Both the position numbers and the translations under genes were made by a program. Below the pieces are notes generated by a model. That model ran no database searches. It saw nothing but the letters and a program-made list of their open reading frames with translations, and was not told where the DNA came from. Shown in pieces: positions 1 through 8,614 of a stretch of DNA of 52,348 nt (position 1 is its first letter; each line of letters opens with the position of its first letter). Origin of the DNA: an uncultured Verrucomicrobiota bacterium (GTDB lineage Bacteria > Verrucomicrobiota > Verrucomicrobiia > Opitutales > Opitutaceae); the NCBI GenBank assembly GCA_903856725.1, contig CAIOCT010000076.1, positions 1 to 52,348 of the forward strand, given 5' to 3'.

Positions 1-1165
1 CCCACTCGGTCCAACGGGCAATAAACGGTACCGGTTTTTCGCCCTTCACTTTAATTTCCTCCGGCCGGTCTTGGATTTCGGCCCAACCCTGCGGGGTGCG
101 GTAGTAGGTTTGCGCTACGGCTTCAGTTTCCGTTACGATAACATCCGTCGTATCGGCGTAGGCATCGGTGAAGCCCCAAGCTACATGGCCATTGCTGCCG
201 ATAGTCATGATTGGGGTCCCGGGTAAAGTGACCCCGACGAGGCGATGCGGACCGGTTGCATCCGTCCACTGTAATACCGCGCGATACCAAATGTGCGGCA
301 CGGCGAGGCCGAGGTGCATATCGTTCGCGAGCAGGGCGGCGCCGGTGGCGGTGTGGGCGCCACTGACGGCAAAGGCATTAGAACCGAGAACGAAACGCGA
401 TTCAGGTTCGGGCGCCAGACGGGCGCTTCGCGGCGGCGTCCCATTAGGTTTAAAACCAAATTTCGGTAGCGGCGCTACGGGGAATACGCTCCCATCCAAG
501 GCCGCATCCCATGAGTTGCCGCGCGGGGCGAGAAAATCAAGGGCACCTTGGCCGAAGGTCCGGCGCAACGCTTCGCGGTTCAGCTCGAAAGATCCTTTGT
601 GGTCTTGGAGATCGAACCACATGGCGTAAATGCAAAGCACAGAATCTTCTTCGCGCCAGGGTTGTGGGGTAAGCCGTAGGGCCAGATATTCCCAGGGTGT
701 TTTAGCCAGCGTTGCTAGGCCGGCATTTACGCCGGCGGTATAGGCAGTCAGTAGGTCACGCTCGGCGGGGGTGGCCTGGCTTAATACCTGTTTGGCGGTC
801 CGACGAAATCCATGGCGCCGAGCATCTTGATCTAAGGGAAGAGCCGCGCGGCCAAAAAGCTCAGCTAATTCCCCAGCGCTCCGGCGGCGCAGGAGATCCA
901 TTTGGAAAAAACGATCCTGAGCGTGAATAAAGCCGGTGGCGCGGGCGACATCAAGGCGCGTGGCGCCGGTAATTGTCGGGGCGCCCAGCGCATCTCGCGT
1001 GATCGAGACCGACGCCGTGAGTCCAGGCACCGACTGAACGCCATCGAGTTGCGCGAGACTGCCTCGCAGCTGTCCCCAGGCCCACGCGAGCGCGGCTAAA
1101 GCCAGCAGCAGCGTGCCGACAAATAGACTGAGCCAAGTGCGCAGATGGGGACGGAAGCGGGCCAT
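1..1165 (-). CDS. Penicillin acylase family protein (partial, runs off left edge)
   Basis: About 388 N-terminal codons are present; the frame stays open to the window edge. Residues 11-30 form a hydrophobic signal or anchor segment, so the enzyme is probably periplasmic. Around residues 70-110 lies the family's typical alpha-chain block (GFIHAQDRFFQMDLLRR, then GELAELFG). The Ntn-hydrolase junction is visible as G|SNAF, with Ser262 as the expected catalytic N-terminus of the beta chain after autocleavage, followed by TATGAALLANDMHLGL. The family hydrolyses amide bonds (beta-lactam side chains, acyl-homoserine lactones, cyclic lipopeptides); the substrate here cannot be told. Start chosen at the ATG four bases after the stop of the DUF5069 gene, so the two are probably cotranscribed. 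Confidence 0.9.
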   Translation of the reverse strand, partial: MARFRPHLRTWLSLFVGTLLLALAALAWAWGQLRGSLAQLDGVQSVPGLTASVSITRDALGAPTITGATRLDVARATGFIHAQDRFFQMDLLRRRSAGELAELFGRAALPLDQDARRHGFRRTAKQVLSQATPAERDLLTAYTAGVNAGLATLAKTPWEYLALRLTPQPWREEDSVLCIYAMWFDLQDHKGSFELNREALRRTFGQGALDFLAPRGNSWDAALDGSVFPVAPLPKFGFKPNGTPPRSARLAPEPESRFVLGSNAFAVSGAHTATGAALLANDMHLGLAVPHIWYRAVLQWTDATGPHRLVGVTLPGTPIMTIGSNGHVAWGFTDAYADTTDVIVTETEAVAQTYYRTPQGWAEIQDRPEEIKVKGEKPVPFIARWTEW

Positions 1166-1169
1166 AGAG

Positions 1170-1616
1170 TTAAGTTAACCAAGCTTGGGTGGTAACGGGA
1201 TCACGGCCTTCATCAAATTCGTTGAGGTCGAAAAAAGTTTCAATTGGTTTCCCCTCGAGACCAAATTCTTTGATCCGCGTTTTGAGGGTTGCGCTCCCAT
1301 CATCGCGCCAGCCGCGCTTCATCAGAAATGAATTCCAGGCGAGGCATTCTTCATCCGTGCGAGCGCCGCCGATCGTGAAGGCCCAAGCCAGAATAGCTTC
1401 ATCCGTACCGCCGGCAAGGGTGCGCGTTTGCAGGGCAGGATACGGCACGCGCAGGAAATTACAGCAGCGCAGATCGAATCCTTTGCTGAGATTGCTAACG
1501 TAATCGGCGGGCAATTGGCCAGTGGCATGCAATCTGATTTTGTCGAGCATGCGGCCGAAATAAACGAGTGGACCCGTTTTTTGGTAATTACTGCGAAGAC
1601 CAGGAACAGCGGGCAT
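1170..1616 (-). CDS. DUF5069 family protein
   Basis: 148 residues, full length for the family. Features I recognise are the opening VPGLRSNYQK..GLVYFGRMLDKIR, the ADYVSNLSKGFDLRCC segment and the closing region with DEECLAWNSFLMKRGWRDD. The biochemical role of DUF5069 is unknown; it is a soluble, single-domain protein found widely in Verrucomicrobia and cyanobacteria. It starts at an ATG and ends four bases before the penicillin acylase gene, so it is likely the first gene of a two-gene unit. No signal peptide or membrane segment is visible. Confidence 0.85.
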   Translation of the reverse strand: MPAVPGLRSNYQKTGPLVYFGRMLDKIRLHATGQLPADYVSNLSKGFDLRCCNFLRVPYPALQTRTLAGGTDEAILAWAFTIGGARTDEECLAWNSFLMKRGWRDDGSATLKTRIKEFGLEGKPIETFFDLNEFDEGRDPVTTQAWLT

Positions 1617-1721
1617 AATAATGATAGGTTAAGGGAATGATTTATTTTCCTCGCAAAGAAGCGGAGGGGCGAGCGCAACAGTCAGCAGCGAAAAACAAAA
1701 ATCCCCAATCAAAAACTCTGC

Positions 1722-1994
1722 TTACTCTGGTCGATAATAAGCGACCGTAGCGAGAAGCCCGAGGAAAAAGGTAGGGGCATTAATCCAGAGTGGGTGAAAG
1801 GGTACTGCATAATGCGACACAGCCCAGATAACCGCGATCTGCTTTACGGCGATGAGACCCCAGCACCCGAGAATCACCTTTTCAACGCGGCGACTGCGTG
1901 GCTCGGGTGGTCGAATTACGGCCGAGGCGATGAACGTCTGGTTATAATCGGTCGGCCCCCGCCGAGATTTAAAATGGAAGAAATCAGCGAACAC
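1722..1994 (-). CDS. Small membrane protein, function unknown
   Basis: 90 residues beginning at GTG (no ATG start is available in this frame). Two hydrophobic stretches, about residues 40-60 and 68-87, suggest a two-pass inner-membrane protein, with an Arg-rich patch (PEPRSRRVEK) before the first. I do not recognise a family. It stands alone between the DUF5069 and YebC genes, and the start codon is uncertain. The amphipathic pattern and the Arg patch before the first helix favour a real gene. Confidence 0.5.
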   Translation of the reverse strand: MFADFFHFKSRRGPTDYNQTFIASAVIRPPEPRSRRVEKVILGCWGLIAVKQIAVIWAVSHYAVPFHPLWINAPTFFLGLLATVAYYRPE

Positions 1995-2119
1995 AGTGAG
2001 AGACTTTAGTTAATTTAAGGCTAAAAGCAAAGCCGCTTGATTAAAGGCGCGTAGGTTAATCTCGCAAAAATTCTTCGACCTTGCCCGCGACCGAAGGATC
2101 CGCTAACTCTGGCTGCCTT

Positions 2120-2851
2120 ATGGGACGTCAATGGCTGCATGCAAAACGCGCGATCGTTAATTTAAGAAAAGGACAAACGGTCGGTAAATTAGTCAAAGAA
2201 ATCACGGTCGCCGCAAAATTAGGCGGCGGTGATCCTGAAGGTAACGCACGGCTGCATGCGGCCGTTGAAAAAGCAAAAAAAGCGAGCGTGACGCGTGATG
2301 TGATTGAACGGGGCATCGCTAAGGGCGCCGGCACCGGCAGCGATAAAATGCATCTCGATCATGTTGTCTTCGAGGGCTACGCGCCGCACAAAGTTGCGGT
2401 GATTGTCGAGTGCATGACGGATAATCATCAGCGCATTACCCCTGAGATTCGGTATCTCTTTAAGCAGGGCGTGCTCGGGACGGCCGGAAGTAATAAATTT
2501 CTTTTTGATCACGTTGGCTTAGTGGAAGCGCACCATGCCGATCGCAGTATCGACCTCGAAGGCGTGGCCATTGAAGCGGGGGCCAATGATTTTGAGCCTT
2601 TAGCGCACGCCCAGAATGATGACATTCCTGAGGGGACCAATGGCGCACGTTTTATTACCGAGCGGACCGCGGTGCATGCAGTCTCCGTATGGTTGAAGGA
2701 GCATGGCTGGTCAGTGGTCACTAGCGAAATTGGGTACACCGCCAAAACTTTCCCAGAACTGGATGAAGCTGCCCGGGCACAGGTGGGCGAATTTTTGCAA
2801 GCGCTCGAGGATCACGACGACGTGCAACGCGTCTGGGCGGCAGTCAAATAA
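2120..2851 (+). CDS. yebC: YebC/PmpR family translation or transcription factor
   Basis: 243 residues, typical length (about 240-250). The family blocks are visible: KLVKEITVAAKLGGGDPEGN near residue 30, NARLHAAVEKAKKAS near 48-62, IERGIAKGAG near 70, the acidic VFEGYAP strand near 90, and a C-terminal TFPELDEAARAQVGEFLQAL helix. An in-frame start 39 bases upstream exists, but ATG at 2120 gives MGRQWLHAKR, which aligns with the start of the family. YebC proteins were annotated as transcriptional regulators; later work on the family points to relief of ribosome stalling at proline-rich stretches. It appears monocistronic. Confidence 0.93.
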   Translation: MGRQWLHAKRAIVNLRKGQTVGKLVKEITVAAKLGGGDPEGNARLHAAVEKAKKASVTRDVIERGIAKGAGTGSDKMHLDHVVFEGYAPHKVAVIVECMTDNHQRITPEIRYLFKQGVLGTAGSNKFLFDHVGLVEAHHADRSIDLEGVAIEAGANDFEPLAHAQNDDIPEGTNGARFITERTAVHAVSVWLKEHGWSVVTSEIGYTAKTFPELDEAARAQVGEFLQALEDHDDVQRVWAAVK

Positions 2852-2877
2852 AGCGGGCGCCGCCGGGATCGGGGCAT

Positions 2878-2907
2878 AAAAAAACGCCGGCTTATTAGGC
2901 CGGCGTT
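2878..2907 (-). terminator. Intrinsic terminator after the lysine-rich micro-ORF
   Basis: Nine-base-pair perfect stem (2883-2891 with 2899-2907) and a seven-base loop, followed on the minus strand by seven U residues (2884-2878). On the plus strand there is no U tract after the stem, so it is not the terminator of yebC. Confidence 0.85.
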
Positions 2908-2933
2908 GAGGGGAGGAAAAAGCAACGCAAGCG

Positions 2934-2984
2934 TTACTTCTTCTTCTTCTTCGTAGCTTTCTTAGCAGGTTTCTTTTTGGCCAT
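2934..2984 (-). CDS. Lysine-rich micro-protein, 16 residues (candidate tiny gene)
   Basis: ATG-initiated frame encoding MAKKKPAKKATKKKKK followed by TAA. It resembles a miniature histone-H1 or AlgP-like tail: 11 of 16 residues are Lys, with Ala, Pro and Thr between. Twenty-seven bases after its stop lies a strong intrinsic terminator oriented for this strand, which suggests a dedicated short transcript rather than a chance frame. No clear Shine-Dalgarno is present. The upstream 110 bases are AT-rich and could hold the promoter. Function is unknown; nucleic-acid binding is inference from charge alone. Confidence 0.55.
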   Translation of the reverse strand: MAKKKPAKKATKKKKK

Positions 2985-3098
2985 GCAGTCAGTATCAGTA
3001 ATGTTCCGCTGAGTTGCACTAATAATTTTTCAATCTGCGCAGATTTATTTTGCCCAGAAAATCCGCCAAAAAATTAAATATTTATGTGCAATAAAATA

Positions 3099-4658
3099 TC
3101 AGCGGAGAAAAAGTTTGGCGAGTTCGCGCAAATAAGGGGCCGTGTTAATATTTAATTTTTCCAGCGCAGCAGCGCGATAACGCCACTGCCAATTACCGGT
3201 GGCGCGAGCGGGAGTATTAAAACGAGCGCCTGTTCCCAGAGCGAAAATGTCTGTGAGCGGAATAATCGCGAGTCGCGCGACACTCGCATAGCAGGTGCGG
3301 ATAAAATCCCAGGAGATGTCAGTGCCCGCGATGCGGAGATAGCGGCGGACGTGATCGCGCTCTACTTCACTTGCTGATTCATACCAGCCGCGGGTCGTGT
3401 CATTATCATGCGTGCCGGAGTAAATCACCGCATTGGGCTCAGCATTATGTGGCAGGTAAGTGTTTTGGGCGTCGCTGCCCCAGGCGAATTGCAAGACAAG
3501 CATTCCCGGCAAGCCGGTTGCTTGACGCAGTTGTACTACTGCCGGAGAAAGGGCGCCGAGATCTTCCGCGATAATGCGAGCCGTGGGTAATTCGCGTTGG
3601 AAAGCACGGAAAAGATCAAGTCCCGGTCCTGCGACCCAAGCACCGATACGGGCATTTTGCGCGGGGAGCGGAATCCGCCAGTAGGCTTCAAAGCCGCGAA
3701 AATGATCAATCCGAATAATATCACAGCAAGCGAAAGCAGCGCGCAGCCGAGCAAGCCACCAGCGATAGCCATCCGCCTGATGTGCCGCCCACCGATAAAG
3801 GGGGTTGCCCCAAAATTGTCCGTCGGCGGCAAAATAATCTGGCGGCACACCCGCCACGGCGAGCGGGAGAAATGTTTTTGGATCAAGTTCGAAAAGCTCT
3901 GGGTGGGACCAAGCATCCGCGGAATCACCCGCTACAAAAATCGGCAAATCACCAATGATCTCGATATCGCGATCTCGACCGGCCGCCCGAATCAGGGCCC
4001 ATTGGCCAAAAAAAAGATATTGGGTGAACTGACAGGCGGCTTGAGCCTCGGCGAGGGCTTGGCGCAGCGGAGATTTTAAGGCGCGCTGATAATCGCGAGT
4101 TTCGGCCGGCCATTCCCACCAAGGCAGTCCGCCATGATGATCCTTCAGCGCGTGGAAGTAAGCATAAGCATCGAGCCACGCCGCATTTTTTTTACAAAAT
4201 GTGGGCAAATCGCCATACGGGAGGGCCGGCTGTTTAATTTGGTATTGGCGGTGCGCCTGCTGCAATAGTCGTGGCTTAAGCTGATAGAGCGCGCCGTAGT
4301 CCGTGCATTCAGTAGCCAGCGCTGCGAGGGGGGCGAGATCCGCCGCGGTTAATAAGCCAGCCGGAATGAGGGCTGCTAGATCCACGAGGTAGGGATTACC
4401 GGCGAAAGCCGAGAAGCATTGGTAGGGTGAGTCGCCGTAGCCCGTGGGACCGAGTGGGCAAATCTGCCAGTACTTCATGCCAGCCCCTTGTAGGAAATCG
4501 AGAAACTGGATCGCGTGGTGGTCTAACACGCCGCAACCCTGCTCACTGGGCAGACAAGTCGGATGCAGGAGGACGCCAGCGGCACGGGTCTGAAGCCAGT
4601 TAAATAATGGTGGGGTGGCCGCGAGAGGTGCAGGCGTTATATTTTTTGGTGAGACCAT
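3099..4658 (-). CDS. malQ: 4-alpha-glucanotransferase (amylomaltase, GH77)
   Basis: 519 residues from ATG 4658; an upstream non-ATG in-frame start would add 26 residues without family similarity. Transfers alpha-1,4-glucan segments between malto-oligosaccharides in glycogen and maltodextrin metabolism, in the cytoplasm. The three GH77 catalytic residues are visible: nucleophile Asp318 in RIDHFRG, acid/base Glu365 in IIAEDLG, and Asp418 in GTHDND. The 47-residue gap between the first two matches Thermus aquaticus amylomaltase. The N-terminal GILLHPTCLPS-like block (here GVLLHPTCLPSEQG) and GPTGYGDSPYQ are also typical. No maltodextrin operon partners are adjacent. Confidence 0.96.
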   Translation of the reverse strand: MVSPKNITPAPLAATPPLFNWLQTRAAGVLLHPTCLPSEQGCGVLDHHAIQFLDFLQGAGMKYWQICPLGPTGYGDSPYQCFSAFAGNPYLVDLAALIPAGLLTAADLAPLAALATECTDYGALYQLKPRLLQQAHRQYQIKQPALPYGDLPTFCKKNAAWLDAYAYFHALKDHHGGLPWWEWPAETRDYQRALKSPLRQALAEAQAACQFTQYLFFGQWALIRAAGRDRDIEIIGDLPIFVAGDSADAWSHPELFELDPKTFLPLAVAGVPPDYFAADGQFWGNPLYRWAAHQADGYRWWLARLRAAFACCDIIRIDHFRGFEAYWRIPLPAQNARIGAWVAGPGLDLFRAFQRELPTARIIAEDLGALSPAVVQLRQATGLPGMLVLQFAWGSDAQNTYLPHNAEPNAVIYSGTHDNDTTRGWYESASEVERDHVRRYLRIAGTDISWDFIRTCYASVARLAIIPLTDIFALGTGARFNTPARATGNWQWRYRAAALEKLNINTAPYLRELAKLFLR

Positions 4659-4859
4659 TGTGCGAAAAGAGTAACTAACCCTTGCCGCTAAAGTCGTCCA
4701 CCCCTGTTTAGATGGGCTAGCCAGCTGGCGACCCAATTTGCAAATTTGGCGCGGTGAGAAGACGAGTTGCCTGACTGGTGGGAAGTCTGCAGGCTGGCTC
4801 GGTCGCTATTCATTGAACGAAGTTGCGGCTCTTGAGCATTAACCCCTAAAATTCTTCTT

Positions 4860-6845
4860 ATGGCCCTGCAGCAACTGAATGATGAGCAAATTAAAACGTG
4901 GTCGCGGGCGCAAAAAGATGAGTGGTGGTTAAAAAATATTTATCGCGGCGATATGCCGCAACTCACGCTGCGGTCCGCCCTCACGGGCTTTCTTCTCGGA
5001 GGAATTTTGGCCGCGACCAATCTGTATATCGGCGGAAAGACGGGCATCACCACCGGTGTGGGGTTAACATCCGTGATACTGGCTTTCGCTTTTTACCGGA
5101 TTTTAGCGCAGAGCGGTTTCGCCAAAGATTTTACGATTTTAGAAAACAATTGCACGCAGTCGATTGCGACCGCTGCAGGGTACATGACTTCGCCACTCAT
5201 CTCCGCCTTGGCGGCATACATGATGGTGACCGGAAGAATTATTCCCGCGTGGCATATTCTGGCCTGGTTGGTGGTGGTATCAATTTTGGGCGTGTTGTTG
5301 GCCTTCCCGCTGAAGCGCCGCTTTATTAATGACGAACAGTTGCCCTTTCCGGAAGGACGGGCGGCGGGCGTGGTGCTCGATGCGCTCTATCATGGACAGG
5401 GTGATACAGGAATGTTGAAGGCAAAATTGCTCGGCGTGACCGCTCTTTTCACAGGATTCTACCAATTCTTGACCAGCGATGGTTGGATGAAGGTGCTGCA
5501 GTTTAAAATTCTGCGTTTAGATCGATGGGCCGGACTGCGGGAGCCTTGGACTTTGCATGAGCGCCTCGATACATATTACTACAACTTCGCCGTAAAATAC
5601 CCCGCCATGATCCCGCGCATTCTGGGCACAGATATTCGCCAGCTCGGGCTGCGCGTGACTCTTGATGCCGCCATGTTGGGCGTCGGTGGCTTAATGGGGA
5701 TACGCATCGCCTCAAGCGTCATGCTCGGAGCTTTTATTAATTTTTTCATTCTCGCCCCCATCATGATTCAACGGGGTGATATTAAAGCGTACACGGCGCC
5801 GAGTGGGGCGCTCGTGCAGATAACACGGGGAGAAATTGTTAATCAATGGGCCCTGTGGTGGGGCGTTTCCTTGATGGTCGTTGGCTCCCTGGTCAGTTTA
5901 CTGGGTAGACCTGAATTGATCCGGGGCCTCTTTAAGTCGAAGCCCGCCGTCGTGGCCGGCTCGCCGGGTGTTGATGTGCTGAAAAAAATTGAACTCCCTC
6001 TATGGCTATCGGCCGTAGGGGTGCCAATTTTCTGCGTATTAGGCGCGGGCGTTTCGCATTGGTTTTTCGGAGTGCCTTGGTTTCTCGCCTTCATTTCCTT
6101 TCCGCTGATCGCTATTCTTGCGGTCATTGCGACGAATTCGATGGCGCTCACTTCGTGGACCCCGACAGGATCTCTGGCTAAAATCACCCAATTTTCAATG
6201 GGCGCCATTGATCGGACCAATCCGGCGAGTAATTTGATTCCAGCGGGAATGACGTCAGAGATAGCGGCGAATGCGGCTAATTTACTTTCTGATATCAAAC
6301 CGGGATACATGCTCGGGGCCAAGCCGCGGCAGCAGGCAATTGGTCATGTGATTGGGATTTTTGCGGGCGCACTCTCGGCGGTGCCACTTTTCTATCTATT
6401 GTTTCTGCCGAAGGCAGCTGATGGAACCCGTTCAGTTTCGACGCTAGTCTCAGATCAATTTGCGATGCCGGCCGCATTGCAATGGAAAGGCGTAGCCGAC
6501 CTCATTGCGAATGGGCTAAAAACCCTGCCGTCTTCAGCCGTTATCGCGATGGCGGTCGCCGCGGTGGCGGCCTTGTTGATTGAGGTCGCCCGGATGGTAA
6601 CTAAAGGTCGCTTTCCCCTGTCAGCGGTTTCGATCGGTCTCGGCGTCGTGTTGCCGCCCGATGCCAGTTTTGCGATGTGGGTGGGGGCGCTGATTTTCTG
6701 GTGGTATGGCCGGAAAAATTCTACTCCGGGCACCAAGGGCCACACTTTCTGGGTCGAAGGCTGCGAACCGATCTGCGCTGGGCTCATTGCCGGCGCGGCT
6801 TTAGTCGGCATCGGCAACGCCATCGTTAATGTCATGTTGAATTAA
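4860..6845 (+). CDS. OPT family oligopeptide or metal-chelate transporter
   Basis: 661 residues with about 14-16 hydrophobic segments. The opening LTLRSALTGFLLGGILAATNLYIGGKTG and the internal NLLSDIKPGYMLGAKPRQQ are hallmarks of the bacterial oligopeptide transporter (OPT/YSL) family, which import peptides or siderophore-like metal chelates by proton coupling. Start at ATG 4860, with no Shine-Dalgarno but a TTAACCCC box 12 bases upstream. The stop codon is only five bases from the 3' end of the convergent tmRNA gene, and no plus-strand terminator hairpin is visible between them. Confidence 0.94.
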   Translation: MALQQLNDEQIKTWSRAQKDEWWLKNIYRGDMPQLTLRSALTGFLLGGILAATNLYIGGKTGITTGVGLTSVILAFAFYRILAQSGFAKDFTILENNCTQSIATAAGYMTSPLISALAAYMMVTGRIIPAWHILAWLVVVSILGVLLAFPLKRRFINDEQLPFPEGRAAGVVLDALYHGQGDTGMLKAKLLGVTALFTGFYQFLTSDGWMKVLQFKILRLDRWAGLREPWTLHERLDTYYYNFAVKYPAMIPRILGTDIRQLGLRVTLDAAMLGVGGLMGIRIASSVMLGAFINFFILAPIMIQRGDIKAYTAPSGALVQITRGEIVNQWALWWGVSLMVVGSLVSLLGRPELIRGLFKSKPAVVAGSPGVDVLKKIELPLWLSAVGVPIFCVLGAGVSHWFFGVPWFLAFISFPLIAILAVIATNSMALTSWTPTGSLAKITQFSMGAIDRTNPASNLIPAGMTSEIAANAANLLSDIKPGYMLGAKPRQQAIGHVIGIFAGALSAVPLFYLLFLPKAADGTRSVSTLVSDQFAMPAALQWKGVADLIANGLKTLPSSAVIAMAVAAVAALLIEVARMVTKGRFPLSAVSIGLGVVLPPDASFAMWVGALIFWWYGRKNSTPGTKGHTFWVEGCEPICAGLIAGAALVGIGNAIVNVMLN

Positions 6846-6850
6846 TAAAA

Positions 6851-7206
6851 TGGTGGAGGTGAGGGGAGTTGAACCCCTGTGTCCCTGGCCTTCACGCGCC
6901 GCATCTACCTGTGTAGCGTCTGATTGGGTCTCACCTCAGGGGCGCGATGACGCACGCTCCTCCCTCGGCCAGTCATGGTTTGAAGATACCACGGCGACGT
7001 CATGACGGCCGTCACCGTTATTCCTGCTGTCGATGCTCTTATCCCCTAGCAGGTGTCAGGGTAAGAACATGGCTGCAATTTTTAGGCAGCCAGAGGCATT
7101 TCTTCGAATGTGCCGTTTGTTTGTTTTGAAGGGGGATTAACGAGAGTCCTTCGCTCTCGACAGGCAGCTGCGCGCTCTAACCAAGGGTCGAATCCGGAAC
7201 ACCCCC
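6851..7206 (-). ncRNA. ssrA: tmRNA (transfer-messenger RNA)
   Basis: Read on the minus strand, 5' GGGGGTG (7206-7200) pairs with CACCTCC just before the encoded ACCA 3' end (6851), forming the seven-pair acceptor stem with one G-U. The 5' domain continues with TTCCGGATTCGACC, and the 3' domain ends in a T-arm with TTCAACTCC. The tag reading frame ends at TAA (7084-7082) and reads ..TNGTFEEMPLAA, with resume codon ACA or AAC near 7120-7115. Length 356 bases, standard one-piece form. It rescues stalled ribosomes and tags peptides for proteolysis. The tag end PLAA differs slightly from the common ALAA. Confidence 0.95.
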
Positions 7207-7382
7207 ATGAAAGATCAAGGGTCTGGTAACTAAGTAACAAGTGCAGGAGACCATTTTGTGGAGCACACCGTCAAAGAACACGTTCCGACCAACTCACCCA
7301 GCATTAAGGGTTCGTCGAGGGAGGAGCGGCAACGTGCCACAATGCAGATCGAATGCAAGCAGTCCGATGCTTGCGCTTAGGG
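7207..7382. other. Unassigned 176-base gap between tmRNA and Nudix gene
   Basis: Contains presumably the tmRNA promoter (minus strand, no clean consensus) and a perfect seven-base-pair hairpin (7355-7361 with 7368-7374, loop of six). The hairpin lies just after the Nudix stop codon on the minus strand and has no U tract. The stretch 7258-7340 can fold end to end but matches no RNA family I can recognise. Confidence 0.4.
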
Positions 7383-7799
7383 CTAAAGCCTTGAGCGAAT
7401 AACCTGCAGGTAACTTGCGGCTGCTGGCCAATCGGCAGCGGCTAGATCATAACTGCGTAACTCCGCAAGAGTTACCCAAGCAAGAGCTTGATGCTCGTTG
7501 AGCTGCGGCGCCGGCGAGTCCGGAGTGAGTTCACAGATAAAAGGAATCATTTTGATGACGACCGTCTGGTAGTCGTGCAAAAAAATGGGCAGCGGGTGAA
7601 GCCCGGTGATTTGGCAGCCGAGCTCTTCACAAATTTCGCGAATAATCGCGTCAGAAGGATTTTCGCCAGGCTCGACTTTCCCGCCGGGAAACTCCCATTT
7701 CAGCGGCAGGTGTTTATGGGCTGGTCGTTGAGCGATGAGCAGGCGGCCATTTTTTTCGAGGAGGGCGCAAACTACGGGAATTGGGGGCGAGGCAGTCAT
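7383..7799 (-). CDS. Nudix hydrolase, MutT-like
   Basis: 138 residues. A complete Nudix box spans residues 40-62 (GKVEPGE, seven residues, REICEELGC), giving the metal-binding REUxEExGU core. The N-terminus VVCALLEKNGRLLIAQRP and the overall length match (8-oxo-)dGTP pyrophosphohydrolase MutT or the related CTP pyrophosphatase NudG; the sequence does not separate these. Cytoplasmic nucleotide-pool sanitation is the likely role. It starts at ATG with no near neighbour on the same strand. Confidence 0.92.
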   Translation of the reverse strand: MTASPPIPVVCALLEKNGRLLIAQRPAHKHLPLKWEFPGGKVEPGENPSDAIIREICEELGCQITGLHPLPIFLHDYQTVVIKMIPFICELTPDSPAPQLNEHQALAWVTLAELRSYDLAAADWPAAASYLQVIRSRL

Positions 7800-7909
7800 G
7801 CTATCAGGGGTGCCAAGTGTTAGTGACGGTAACTCAATAGGCAGCTTTTTTTAGCTAAAATATTGCGCCGTTTCTTGCATCGCAGTGGAGAGCCTGCCTC
7901 CATCTTGGC

Positions 7910-8614
7910 ATGGCAAAGTCGGCCGATGCTTCATCTCAATTTGTCGCCAGGGTTAGTTTCGTTGGACATGGTCAAGGATTGGTAAAAAATTTAGCAGGTT
8001 TCAAAAAAAAACACCACACAGTGCCCGATGCGGTGAATGCAGCCACTGGCGCATTTCTGGGAAAGCTTTGCGTCAGTGAATTAACGACTGAAGCGGAGCA
8101 GCTTTTTCAACGCGCTAAGGTCGCGCTCAACTATAAACGGGCCGATCTGACGCTAGCGATCACGAGCCCCACCGCCGTATTGTCAGCTAAAGACTTTACC
8201 TGGGAGCTGACCTATGCGCTCGAGGCGGAATCACCAGCGAGCTATGGCGTTACCCGTACGTTGCACAGTGTGGCCAGTGGTGACTTAGTGGAACTTGCGG
8301 AATTTAATGAATTGTTCGCAGGTATGTTTGGTGGGATTGTGTTTACCTTAACTAAGAACGTTTCCGTTGAAGCCGTGATCGATGCGGTCGAGGCCTGTGC
8401 GAGTGAGGGTGGGCTCACGGTTCACTATCCCTCAGATTGTCGGCACTGTGTACTCTCGGTCGATCAAGTCGCCGCCGAAGTCATCTGCGATGGAGCTACC
8501 TTGGAATTAAGTTTCCCGCAGTCCGGTTCGCCGGCGGAATTGGTGGCCGCGTTTATCGCGGTGCGGGCGGCTTTCGCGCTGACTAAAAATCGCGTGTTGG
8601 CCGGTTTGTTATAA
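7910..8614 (+). CDS. Conserved-looking hypothetical protein, 234 residues
   Basis: No family recognised. The protein is soluble in appearance, rich in Ala, Val and Glu, with no signal peptide and no obvious catalytic motif. Alternating hydrophobic segments such as DLTLAITSPTAVLS and GGIVFTLTKNVSVEAVIDAV suggest an alpha/beta fold with two similar halves, but I cannot assert a repeat. Two Cys residues sit near 180 (SDCRHCVLS). Upstream there is a pyrimidine-rich stretch and no Shine-Dalgarno. The stop codon directly abuts the mdh terminator. Codon use is like its neighbours, so it is probably a lineage-specific resident gene. Confidence 0.75.
   Translation: MAKSADASSQFVARVSFVGHGQGLVKNLAGFKKKHHTVPDAVNAATGAFLGKLCVSELTTEAEQLFQRAKVALNYKRADLTLAITSPTAVLSAKDFTWELTYALEAESPASYGVTRTLHSVASGDLVELAEFNELFAGMFGGIVFTLTKNVSVEAVIDAVEACASEGGLTVHYPSDCRHCVLSVDQVAAEVICDGATLELSFPQSGSPAELVAAFIAVRAAFALTKNRVLAGLL

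Noticed and set aside
168-629. Plus-strand 153-residue ORF
   Set aside because: Lies antisense to the penicillin acylase gene, which has the SNAF junction and family motifs; the plus frame has no recognisable domain.
7258-7340. Candidate SRP or 6S RNA between tmRNA and Nudix gene
   Set aside because: The SRP GGUCAGGUCCGGAA core and the 6S closing-bubble pattern are absent on both strands.
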